From NCBI RefSeq assembly GCF_010731775.1, contig NZ_AP022590.1, forward strand, positions 2,666,001 through 2,730,000: DNA of 64,000 bases, given 5' to 3'. Positions 17,540-26,248 of this stretch are shown here, in pieces. The notes beneath the pieces were generated by a model. The model ran no database searches. It was given only the letters and a program-made list of their open reading frames with translations, and was not told where the DNA came from. Position 1 is the stretch's first letter. Each line of letters starts with the position of its first letter. The position numbers and the translations under genes were made by a program. This DNA comes from Mycobacterium mantenii (GTDB taxonomy: Bacteria > Actinomycetota > Actinomycetes > Mycobacteriales > Mycobacteriaceae).

Positions 17540-18420
17540 CACGCCAAACCGATCAACTGAAGATAAGCGTCTTCGAGCGTCGGGCGGGAGACCGTCAGCG
17601 CAGACAGCTCCGCCCCGTCTCTTGACCGCCGCCGGATCAATTCGGTGGGGTGATCTGTCTTCTCCACGTGGACCTTGTCTCCCTCCATCCAGCGGACCGT
17701 CGCGGCCGAGTTCACGTATTCAGTCAGTTTCGCCGGCGAGTCGACTGCCACCGCCCTGCCGCCGGCGAGGACCGCCACGCGATCCGCCAGTGCGGCAGCT
17801 TCTTCCAGGTAGTGGGTGGTCAACAGGATGGTCGTGCCATCGCCGGCCAATAGCCTGATGAGGTCCCAGAATCGTCGTCTCGCGTCTGGATCGAACCCCG
17901 TCGTCGGCTCGTCCAAGAACAGCAATTCGGGCATGCCGATGATGCCGAGAGCGACGTCGAGCCTACGGCGCTGTCCCCCCGATAGCGTCCTCACCCTGGA
18001 ATCGGAAACCGGGGCCAGCCCGACGAGTTCGAGTGTCTCCTCCGGAACACGAGCTCTTCCATAGCATTTCGTGAAGACCTGCACGGTCTCGGACACCGTC
18101 AGCATGCCGAAGTCGCTGGCTTCTTGCAGCACTACGCCGATCTTGGCGCGCCAGCTCCGCCCCGCGGTTCCGGGGTCTGCGCCCAATACACGCACGTGTC
18201 CCGAATCACGTTGCCGGTGGCCCTCGAGGATTTCGATGGTCGTCGACTTGCCGGCGCCGTTTGGCCCGAGGATCGCGAAAATTTCGCCGTAGCCGACGTC
18301 GAGGTCCAGGTCGCGCACCGCGTGCAACTGTCCGTAGGTCTTCGACAAACCCCGAACATGCACCGCGGAGGAACGGTCGGCCATCGTCATCGCCGGGCCC
18401 GGCGATGGAACGGGATTCAC
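17539..18420 (-). CDS. ABC transporter ATPase (DrrA-like)
   Basis: A 293-residue nucleotide-binding subunit. Walker A is GPNGAGKST near residue 53-61, the Q-loop is VVLQEAS, the ABC signature is LSGGQRRRLDVALG near 146-159, Walker B is LLFLDEPTTGFD, and the switch His is in LLTTHYLEE. A C-terminal extension of about 70 residues is of the DrrA type. The GTG start overlaps the PKS stop as GTGA, so PKS, ATPase and permease are probably translated from one message. It should energise export of the PKS product or a lipid made from it. Confidence 0.92.
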   Translation of the reverse strand: MNPVPSPGPAMTMADRSSAVHVRGLSKTYGQLHAVRDLDLDVGYGEIFAILGPNGAGKSTTIEILEGHRQRDSGHVRVLGADPGTAGRSWRAKIGVVLQEASDFGMLTVSETVQVFTKCYGRARVPEETLELVGLAPVSDSRVRTLSGGQRRRLDVALGIIGMPELLFLDEPTTGFDPDARRRFWDLIRLLAGDGTTILLTTHYLEEAAALADRVAVLAGGRAVAVDSPAKLTEYVNSAATVRWMEGDKVHVEKTDHPTELIRRRSRDGAELSALTVSRPTLEDAYLQLIGLA

Positions 18421-21400
18421 GACTGCGGCCCTCCCGTCCCCCGCTCGGTGGGACGTCGTTGAAGATCGGCCAGCACTTCCCGCAGGTCCGCCTCGGATAA
18501 CTGCTCGATGAGTCGATCGATGTCATCGGACGTAGTGGCGTCCGGTCGCTGTTCGTCGAGCCCGGGCGGGTCGGCGCAGCTTAGTTGGAGCTCGCCGAGT
18601 ATCCGAACGGCCAGTGAGTTGACGCTTACCCCTCTGAGCAATTCCAGCACCGGTAGGTCGATCGCGAAGGTCGCACCGATTCTTGTCCTGAAATCCATTG
18701 CCATCATTGAGTCCAAGCCAAGATCGTCGAGGGCGTCTTCGGGTCCGATTTCGGTCACGGCGACTTCGAAGACCGCGGAGACGATTTGCCGAACGAGGCG
18801 TGCGACCATGTCGAGCCTCTCGGCTTGGGGGCAACCTGACAGGGCGTCGAGTATGGACGATTCGGAATCGGTGTCATCGATCGCGGCGTCAGCCGTTCCC
18901 AGTTCGGAGAACATCGGCGGCAATTGTCCGACAAGCCCGACCCGGCGGGCCCGCGTCCAGTCGACGGTGATGGCGATGACGTTGGGCGCTTTTTGGTTGA
19001 TGAGTCGATCGAGAATCTGGGTGCCCGCCGCGGGCGTGATCAACTCGATTCCGCGCTGAGCGTAGATCTTTTCGAGCTTGAGCTCTTCGACCATGCCGAC
19101 CGACCAGGGGCCCCACCCGATGGTGAGAGCCGGCAGTCCCTCGGACTGTCGGTAGTGCGCGAAGGCATCGAGGAAAGCGTTGGCGGCGGCGTAGTTGCCT
19201 TGACCCGGTGCTGCGATGACCGACCCTGCAGACCCGAACATCACAAAGAATTCCAGCTCGTGCTCTTTGAAAGAGTTGTGCAACACGCGAGTGCCGGTGA
19301 CCTTGGGCGCCATCACCGCGGCGAAATCCGCTTCGGTCATGTTGACCAGAAGCTGATCGTCGACAGACCCTGCGGCATGGATGATTCCACGAACCGGCGG
19401 GCCTCCGTCTCGGAGGTGACGACTCAGCCAGGCCTCGACTTGATTGGCGTCGGTCACGTCGACACTGGCCGTCGTCACTCGAGCGCCGAGGTGCTCGATG
19501 TGTCGGATCGCGTCGACGGTTGACCTATGCCGGTGGTCGTCGGACAGGGACGGCCAGCAACTCCTCGACGGGATTTCGCTCCGGCATAGCAACGCGATAT
19601 GCCTTGCCCCCCGTTGGGCAAGGTATGTCGCGATGGTGCGGCCCAGGGCCCCTGCTCCACCGGTGACCACGTAGGTCGCGTCGGGTGTGAGTTTGGCTGG
19701 AAAGACTTTCGTGAGACTGCCGCTCGGGCGAAGACGCGGAACGAACGTCTTGCTGCCCCGCACGGCGATCTGGTCCTCTGGATCATCGCCGAGAACGTGC
19801 TCGCAGATGCGCGTGGCGGTCTCCACGTGATCGTCGGCGGCGTCGATGTCGATAAGGCCACCCCATTGCTTGACAAATTCCTGGTGGCCGACGACGCGAC
19901 CGAGTCCCCAGACGACCGCTTGTTCGACGGCCAGCGCTTCGGTCCCGGGCGCCGGCTGCGCGTTGGCCGTGACGACGTAGAGGCGGGGCTGGACGATGTC
20001 GTGTTCTGCTAGGGCCTTGACGAGATGAAGTATCGCGAAAACGCCGATCTGGTCATTAGTTTCGGGCACGTCGGGATGTGGACGGATGTTCATCGGCCAG
20101 CAGTTGATGATGCCGGCAAGTTGGCCTTCCCTGGCGAGGTGTGTTTCGAGCAACTGGTGCAGTTGCCGGGGCTGCCGCGGGTTCAGCGCGTACCCGTCAT
20201 CGAGCTCAGCGAGCGACTGGACGTGTCGATGCTCTACTGTCCGGACGCGCTGGCCGCTGCGCCGCATCCGCTCCGCGAGCGCTGAGCCCACGCCGGCGGC
20301 ATCGATGAAGATCAGCCACGACATTCCCTCGGGCGTAACCGGATTCTCGCGGTGATCATGTTCGACGCCGGACTGCGCGACCCATTCGATTTCATACAAT
20401 CCCTTGTCGACACGTTCGGGCGACATGCTAGACGACGCACTGAGCGATTGCACCGTGAATCCGTTGAAGACGGCGAGCGGTTGCCCGTCGTCGCCGACGA
20501 TCGCGATGTCGCTCGCGATCTCGTCTTCGGTGGCCGATACGACCCGTACCTGAACGGTCATGTTCTCTTCGGGCGCGCCGTATATGGCGCTCCGGCGGAT
20601 CCGAACGGGAAGGTAGGGACTCTCGTTCGCGTCCCGCCGGAAAAGCGATGTGCCCAGCAGCGTTTGGAAGGCGCCGTCGATGAGAGCCGGATGGAATCGG
20701 TATCTGGCGACTTCTCCGGTGAGGCTCGCGGGAATGGCGATCCGGGCTGTCGCCCAGCCGTCTCCGGCAGTGGCATCGGTGATGGTCTGGAACGCGTCAC
20801 CGTACGCCAAGCCGACGGCTCGGGTGCGGGAATAGAATTCGTCGCCGTCGATGGTGATGACTTGCCCTGTCGCGCTGGGGAAATCGTGACGGCCGGGCGA
20901 TCGCGGACGTGCATTGAGTTCCGCGGTCGCCGTTATCGTCCACTTCAGCTCGCCGCCCGCCGTCGCGGTGAATGCCGCGAATTCGAGCATCCCAGTGTCC
21001 TGGTTGAGGGTTGTCCTGAGGATGGGGTCGCATGTGTCGTCGAGGATGAGGGCGCGATGCAGCGTCAGGTTCTCCACCCTGTGGTCCGCTGACCCGTAGG
21101 CTTCTTCACCAGCGGCCAAGGCCATTTCGATGTATGCCGCCCCGGGCAGCAGAACACTTCCCTGGACTTGGTGATCCGCGATGAAGGGGACGGTGGCGGT
21201 GCTCAACTCCAGTTCCCAAGTGGGGTGCACGGCGCTCACCGCTTGCCCGAGCAGCGGATGCACCGGGTTGTAGTGCAGGTCCTCCGCGGCTTCCTGGGTC
21301 TCGTTCCAATACCGTCTGAATTGCCATGGGTAGGAAGGGAGCTTCACCGGCCGCGCCGCCTGGCTCGGGTATAAAGCGTCCCATCCCACCGGGTGGCCGT

Positions 21401-23972
21401 GGCAGTGCAGTGCGGCAACGCAATTCATCAGCGTGCGGCTATCGTCCTCGTTGCGTCGCTGGCTCGCCAGGACGACAATGTCTTTGTTCTGGGCTGCGGC
21501 GATCTCGGCGATCGACGGCGCCAGAACGGGATGTGGTCCCAGCTCGACGAAGTGGGTGTATCCCTCATCGAGCATCCGGGTGACCGCGGGCTCGAAAAGT
21601 ACTGTGGCGCGAGTATTTTGCCACCAGTAGGCGGCACCGGCGGCGTATCCCTCCAACCGTTCCCCGGTCACGGTAGAGTACAGCGGGATCGTCGCCGCTT
21701 TCGATGACAGCCCGTCCAAGGCGCTGTGCAGATCGTCTCGCACCGCGTCCATGTAGTGAGTGTGATATGGCACTTCCACGGCGAGAAACTTGTTGAAGAC
21801 GTTGCGTTCATCGAGTTGGCGGGCGATCTCTTCCAGGACATCGCTGTCTCCCGCGACGGTGACCGCCGATGGGCTGTTGACCGCGGCGATAGACACCCGC
21901 CCCCCGACGTGGTCGAACGTCGCGCCGTCGATCCACTGAGTGAGCGCTTCGGCGCTGAGGCCGACGGCGAGCATCCGGCCCAGCCCGCGCGTGCGTTGCT
22001 GGAGGCGGCTCCGGTGATAAATGACGCGGATCGCCTGCTCGAAGGTGAGGACACCGGCCAGGTAGTGAGCGGCGACCTCACCGGCGCTGTGTCCGATCAC
22101 GGCGTCGGGGTTGACCCCGAACTGCTTGAGCTGCTCGGCGATCGCTATCTGAATGGCGAAGTTGGCGGGTTGCGCGATGTCCGTTTCCGCCATACGAGAG
22201 CCGGGCTCGTCGGCTCGGAGCTCGTCGATCAATGACCAGTCGGCGTAACGAGCGAGCTCGCGGTCGCTTCGCAGAATGCTGTCGGTGAAGGCGGGATAGA
22301 CGTCCAGCAGTCCGCGGCACATCTTCCACCACTGGGGTCCCATCCCGGTACAGACAAACGCCAACTTGGGCGAAGTTGGTGGTGTGCGGCCCGCGGGGCT
22401 CCGCCGGCCTTCGGCGAAAGCCTCGAGCTGGTCAAGCGCGTCGGCAATGCTGTCCGCGACGAGGGCACCGCGATATTTCAGGTGCGACCGACGCCGGCTG
22501 AGGGTGTAGCCGAGGTCGTGCAGTGCGAGGTCGGGGTGGGCGCGCAGGTGCTCGGCCAATCGGCCGGCCGTCGCCACCAACGCCTCCTCTGTCCGCGCGG
22601 AGATCGGCAGCACGGCCAGCGGCGGCCGCTGAGCGTGATTCGAGGTTTCGGCGCGAACTGCGGCCGGGGGCTCAGCGAGCACAACGTGGGCGTTGGTGCC
22701 GCCAAAGCCGAACGAGTTGACCCCCGCCACGCGTCGCCCGTCGCCCGGAAACGGGCGACTGGTCCCGGCGACGGCAAGGCCCGAGCTCCCCAGGGCAATC
22801 GGGTTTTTCAGGTGCAGGTTCGCCGGGATGTAGCCGTGTTTGAGCACTAGTGCCGCTTTGATCAGCCCGGCTACCCCCGCGCCGGCCTCAAGATGGCCGA
22901 TGTTGGTTTTGACCGATCCGATCAGCAGTGGATCCGATGCCGGCCGTTCTGCGGCAAGGACATTGGCGAGGGCGCGGACCTCTATGGGATCGCCGACGGG
23001 GGTACCAGTGCCGTGCGCCTCCACGTACCCGACTTCGCCGGGCCGAACGCCCGCTCGTCGCAAGGCGGTGGTGATCGCCGCTTCTTGTGCTTCGGCGCTG
23101 GGGACGGTGATGCCGTCGGTGCGCCCGTCCTGCGACACGGCGGTGCCGAGGATCTGGGCGTAGATTTCGTCGCCGTCGGCCAGCGCCCGCTGCAGTGGTT
23201 TGATGACGACGACCGCGCCACCTTCTCCGCGCGCGTAGCCGTCAGCGGAATCGTCGAAGGCCTTGCAGCGGCCGTCCGGGCTGAGAAATCCGCTCTTCGA
23301 TTCGGCGATGGCGGTATTCGGGCCGATCATGATGTTGACGCCACCGGCTAGCGCGAGGTCGCATTCGCCGTTCCAGATGCTCAGCGCCGCAAGGTGAACG
23401 GCGACCAGTGAACTCGAGCATGCCGTATCGACCGTCATGCTTGGTCCGCGGAAATCGAAGGCGAACGAGATCCGGTTCGCCAGCATGGTCATCATCATTC
23501 CGGTGGCGGAATGGGTTTTGAATCGGTACCGGCTGGCGCGTCCCTGATTTTGCAGAAGTTGGTAGTCGAGGGTGAAACCACCGATGAAGACGCCGACCTC
23601 GGTGCCCGCCAGGCTGTCCGGGGCTATTCCGCCGTCTTCCAGAGCCTCCCACGTCGTTTGAAGCAGAAGGCGTTGCTGTGGATCGACTAAGTTCGCCTCT
23701 CGTGGAGAGATACCGAAGAATTGCGGGTCGAATTGGTCTATCTCGCTGAGGAATCCGCCTCGACGGGTAACCATCTTGCCGACCTTCGCCGGGTTCGGAT
23801 CGTAGTATTTCTCGGCATTCCATCGTGTTTCGGGGACTGTGCACGTCGCGTCGATTTCACTGCACAGCAGGTTCCAGTAGCTGTGTGGCGTGTGGGCGCC
23901 GCCCGGAAAGTGACACCCGATGCCGACGATCGCCAAGGGTTCGCGAGTGCTGTGTTCGGCGGGCATGCTCAT
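18417..23972 (-). CDS. Type I polyketide synthase, KS-AT-DH-KR-ACP
   Basis: A single-module 1851-residue megasynthase. KS about 12-435 (Cys185 in TACSSS, His320 in EAHGTGT, His360 in NIGHLE); AT about 538-840 (Ser629 in GHSAGE, His739 at the end of YHTH, a specificity motif that is neither HAFH nor YASH); DH about 905-1175 (His934 in HQVQG, Asp1099 in ALIDGAFQ); structural KR half about 1190-1420; KR about 1433-1625 (TGGAGALG, Ser1581, Tyr1594, Asn1598); ACP about 1722-1795 (Ser1755 in LGLDSMM). There is no ER, no thioesterase and no docking domain. The size and order resemble iterative, partially reducing synthases, including the 6-methylsalicylate type, but modular use is possible. A second ATG 6 nt downstream has better spacing from GGGGAAAGG. 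Confidence 0.93.
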   Translation of the reverse strand: MSMPAEHSTREPLAIVGIGCHFPGGAHTPHSYWNLLCSEIDATCTVPETRWNAEKYYDPNPAKVGKMVTRRGGFLSEIDQFDPQFFGISPREANLVDPQQRLLLQTTWEALEDGGIAPDSLAGTEVGVFIGGFTLDYQLLQNQGRASRYRFKTHSATGMMMTMLANRISFAFDFRGPSMTVDTACSSSLVAVHLAALSIWNGECDLALAGGVNIMIGPNTAIAESKSGFLSPDGRCKAFDDSADGYARGEGGAVVVIKPLQRALADGDEIYAQILGTAVSQDGRTDGITVPSAEAQEAAITTALRRAGVRPGEVGYVEAHGTGTPVGDPIEVRALANVLAAERPASDPLLIGSVKTNIGHLEAGAGVAGLIKAALVLKHGYIPANLHLKNPIALGSSGLAVAGTSRPFPGDGRRVAGVNSFGFGGTNAHVVLAEPPAAVRAETSNHAQRPPLAVLPISARTEEALVATAGRLAEHLRAHPDLALHDLGYTLSRRRSHLKYRGALVADSIADALDQLEAFAEGRRSPAGRTPPTSPKLAFVCTGMGPQWWKMCRGLLDVYPAFTDSILRSDRELARYADWSLIDELRADEPGSRMAETDIAQPANFAIQIAIAEQLKQFGVNPDAVIGHSAGEVAAHYLAGVLTFEQAIRVIYHRSRLQQRTRGLGRMLAVGLSAEALTQWIDGATFDHVGGRVSIAAVNSPSAVTVAGDSDVLEEIARQLDERNVFNKFLAVEVPYHTHYMDAVRDDLHSALDGLSSKAATIPLYSTVTGERLEGYAAGAAYWWQNTRATVLFEPAVTRMLDEGYTHFVELGPHPVLAPSIAEIAAAQNKDIVVLASQRRNEDDSRTLMNCVAALHCHGHPVGWDALYPSQAARPVKLPSYPWQFRRYWNETQEAAEDLHYNPVHPLLGQAVSAVHPTWELELSTATVPFIADHQVQGSVLLPGAAYIEMALAAGEEAYGSADHRVENLTLHRALILDDTCDPILRTTLNQDTGMLEFAAFTATAGGELKWTITATAELNARPRSPGRHDFPSATGQVITIDGDEFYSRTRAVGLAYGDAFQTITDATAGDGWATARIAIPASLTGEVARYRFHPALIDGAFQTLLGTSLFRRDANESPYLPVRIRRSAIYGAPEENMTVQVRVVSATEDEIASDIAIVGDDGQPLAVFNGFTVQSLSASSSMSPERVDKGLYEIEWVAQSGVEHDHRENPVTPEGMSWLIFIDAAGVGSALAERMRRSGQRVRTVEHRHVQSLAELDDGYALNPRQPRQLHQLLETHLAREGQLAGIINCWPMNIRPHPDVPETNDQIGVFAILHLVKALAEHDIVQPRLYVVTANAQPAPGTEALAVEQAVVWGLGRVVGHQEFVKQWGGLIDIDAADDHVETATRICEHVLGDDPEDQIAVRGSKTFVPRLRPSGSLTKVFPAKLTPDATYVVTGGAGALGRTIATYLAQRGARHIALLCRSEIPSRSCWPSLSDDHRHRSTVDAIRHIEHLGARVTTASVDVTDANQVEAWLSRHLRDGGPPVRGIIHAAGSVDDQLLVNMTEADFAAVMAPKVTGTRVLHNSFKEHELEFFVMFGSAGSVIAAPGQGNYAAANAFLDAFAHYRQSEGLPALTIGWGPWSVGMVEELKLEKIYAQRGIELITPAAGTQILDRLINQKAPNVIAITVDWTRARRVGLVGQLPPMFSELGTADAAIDDTDSESSILDALSGCPQAERLDMVARLVRQIVSAVFEVAVTEIGPEDALDDLGLDSMMAMDFRTRIGATFAIDLPVLELLRGVSVNSLAVRILGELQLSCADPPGLDEQRPDATTSDDIDRLIEQLSEADLREVLADLQRRPTERGTGGPQS

Positions 23973-24162
23973 CCTTTCCCCGTACGGCCTTTGTCCAGCT
24001 TGCGCGGGATTGCCGCGGCAGGCCGTTGCGTGCGTATTCGGAGTTTGTGTGCATCTGCGGACGCCTGTGGTTCGCCGTGCTCTCCGCCGAGAGCAAAGGG
24101 AACGCTGGGCCGGCGAATGTGCAAGGCTCCGAGAGCCAGACCGCGGGCGATTCTTCTTCGGG

Positions 24163-25929
24163 TCAACTTGCTTCTAGTGCGGGTACGGTGCCGAGAATCC
24201 AATCTTGGCTGATCGGATTATTTGCCTGCTCATGGCGATAGATGGATCGGAGCTCGCGCAGCAGAGGGTCTTGTTGCCAGGCCTGCACCTGCCGCATCAC
24301 GCCGTCTTCGGCGAAATCAACACATTTCTCCGACACCACGGTCTCGACCAGGTGGCCTGCAAGCTGACGCAGGAGCCGGGCGTTCGCATCGAACTGTGCG
24401 GCGAAGTCCGCAGTTTCTTTCATCATCGCGATGTGGAGCGTCACCATGAAATTCAACGGCGAGTACAAATCGACGAATTGCGCTGCCGGACAGGCGATCT
24501 CGACCGAGGCCCACTCGCGGAAGAATCTTTGCGTGCGGTTACTGAGCGCGATAAGCCCTTCCAGGTGGGGCACCACCTGAGGGTCGTCTGCCACACTGAC
24601 GAATCGACCGTTTCTGTAGAGCAAGCCCACGAAGCCCCAATAGAACGCGATATCCCAGATTACTTTGGCCGACATGACGGCGGGCGAGCCCATCAGTTGG
24701 TATTGGTCGCGGTAGACAGCAAGCCACATGTCGGTGAGGGACCGGAACAGAGAATCGCTGATGCCGGATCGTGCCACGACATCCTCGCCGTCAAGCTCGC
24801 GGGCGATCATGTCGGTGATCAGGCCGTTGCCGATCGCGATCAGGTCGAGCCCCGACGAATACAGGGGATCCAGGAAGATTCCCGAGTCGCCGGTGAGACA
24901 CCAACGGTCACGGCCGTCATACACCTTGGTGGCGCCGTGACTGTAGTTTTTCATCACCCTGAAGTCTCTGATCAGGTGTTCGTGCTCTGCCAGGACCGCT
25001 GCGCACTGCGGCTCGTATTGGCGCAGCCACGTTCGGGCTTTAGCGAGCGTGTTGAAGCGGTCGAACTCGTGGAAGGCGGGGTCCGCAACGATCCCAACGC
25101 TGGTCGATCCCGACGCGAGCCGGATCAGCCAGACCCAATAGCCCTCGCCCATCAGATGATTCGTGGACAGCGCACGATCGCCTTCGATGAGGCGCGCCTG
25201 CCAAGCTGGATCATCACTCCACTGACCGATGTCTATTTCAGTCGCGACACGTAGCCACACCGCATTGCAGTTGTGTTTGTTGGGGCGCTTCAGGCCGAGT
25301 TGGCGGGGCAGGGTCCGGTTGCGGCCCGATGCGTCGACGATCCAGCGCGCCGTGGTGTGGGTGATCGTTTCACCGTTCTGCACGGAGACCGTGTGTGCGC
25401 GCCCCCCTTGGCCGCCCCCGACCGACAGGACTCGACCGCGGAGGATGGCAACACCTGCGGCCAGGCAACGCCGGTAAAGCTCGTTCTCCAACCTGCCGCG
25501 GTCGATTTGATAGGTCACCTGCGGTATGAATGCGGAGCTGCCGAGCTCCAACCGCCGGGCGATATCCGTGTTCCCATCGTGCGAGAAAAACATCCGCAAC
25601 CCCATTTTGCGGATCTGGGCGGTATGCAGATGATCGCCCAATCCGAGCCGATCCCGGAGGTAATGAGCGGAAACCTCGACTGTCGACTCCCCGACCGTGT
25701 GGGTGACCTCCGGAACGGGGTGCGACGTCGGAGAAATGATGAGGATTCGAGTCTGCGGACGCACGCTACGGAGCTCAAGCGCCAGCGTGAGGCCAGCGAC
25801 GCCGCCTCCGAGAATGGTGACGTCGTGATCGGCGGAGGCTGAATCGGCGTCCAAGCGGGTCATGATTCTGGCCGCCAGGGTCTCGCGTTCCTCCGAGCTC
25901 AAGTGCGACAGCTGCGCTCGCACGTCCAC
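24163..25929 (-). CDS. Flavin-dependent halogenase-like FAD monooxygenase
   Basis: A 588-residue FAD protein. The Rossmann motif ILGGGVAG is near residues 39-46, the halogenase-family motif VGEST is at about 79-83, a Lys in RKMG (about 108) aligns by eye with the catalytic Lys of flavin halogenases, a GYWVWLI segment (about 263-269) stands where GWxWxIP is expected, and GDSGIFLDP is the second FAD motif. The missing Pro means halogenation cannot be assumed; hydroxylation is an alternative. The GTG start has GAGGGGG 4 nt upstream. It is the first gene of the PKS group, 190 nt before the PKS start (23973-24162, where I see no gene), and likely modifies the polyketide. A flavin reductase is not encoded nearby. 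Confidence 0.8.
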   Translation of the reverse strand: MDVRAQLSHLSSEERETLAARIMTRLDADSASADHDVTILGGGVAGLTLALELRSVRPQTRILIISPTSHPVPEVTHTVGESTVEVSAHYLRDRLGLGDHLHTAQIRKMGLRMFFSHDGNTDIARRLELGSSAFIPQVTYQIDRGRLENELYRRCLAAGVAILRGRVLSVGGGQGGRAHTVSVQNGETITHTTARWIVDASGRNRTLPRQLGLKRPNKHNCNAVWLRVATEIDIGQWSDDPAWQARLIEGDRALSTNHLMGEGYWVWLIRLASGSTSVGIVADPAFHEFDRFNTLAKARTWLRQYEPQCAAVLAEHEHLIRDFRVMKNYSHGATKVYDGRDRWCLTGDSGIFLDPLYSSGLDLIAIGNGLITDMIARELDGEDVVARSGISDSLFRSLTDMWLAVYRDQYQLMGSPAVMSAKVIWDIAFYWGFVGLLYRNGRFVSVADDPQVVPHLEGLIALSNRTQRFFREWASVEIACPAAQFVDLYSPLNFMVTLHIAMMKETADFAAQFDANARLLRQLAGHLVETVVSEKCVDFAEDGVMRQVQAWQQDPLLRELRSIYRHEQANNPISQDWILGTVPALEAS

Positions 25930-26248
25930 GCGTCCCCCTCTTACCAAGAGAGTCAGTTCACTTACTTAATAGTTAAGAAGGTTACACGAAATGGGGGCGG
26001 TGGCAAGCGGATGAGCACTTGCGCCCGCTGAGGCAGGCCACCGGAGAACTGTCCCACCAGATTCGTTGCGGCAGACTGAATTTCAGGACCTGGGGGAAAT
26101 CTTCCCGGAAGGCCTCAGAGGTCTATCGACCCTTGAACTGCGTGATTGAACAAAGAGGAAACAAAAGTCGGTACTCGACGGATTAAACCTCACCTTGAGG
26201 TGGACAGCACTATTGTCGCGATGTTGCCGAGGCCTCGGCGCGACGGGC
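25930..26248. other. Intergenic region between PKS island and M20 peptidase
   Basis: The left part is AT-rich and holds the likely promoter of the halogenase-like gene with the dyad at 25965-25977. The right part has no full gene. On the plus strand a short open frame at about 26015-26149 ends with residues FQDLG...LSTLELRD, weakly like the end of an acyl-carrier-protein domain; this may be chance or a decayed PKS fragment. Confidence 0.4.
25965..25977. promoter_or_regulatory. Dyad CTTAA-TAG-TTAAG upstream of halogenase-like gene
   Basis: A perfect 5-bp inverted repeat with a 3-nt centre, 36 nt upstream of the GTG start in an AT-rich patch. It is a plausible operator for a TetR- or MarR-type protein, but no such regulator is encoded in the island. 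Confidence 0.4.

Noticed and set aside
18417..23972. An enoyl reductase domain in the PKS
   Set aside because: The stretch between DH and KR (about 1190-1420) lacks the ER nucleotide-binding motif and fits the structural half of the KR.
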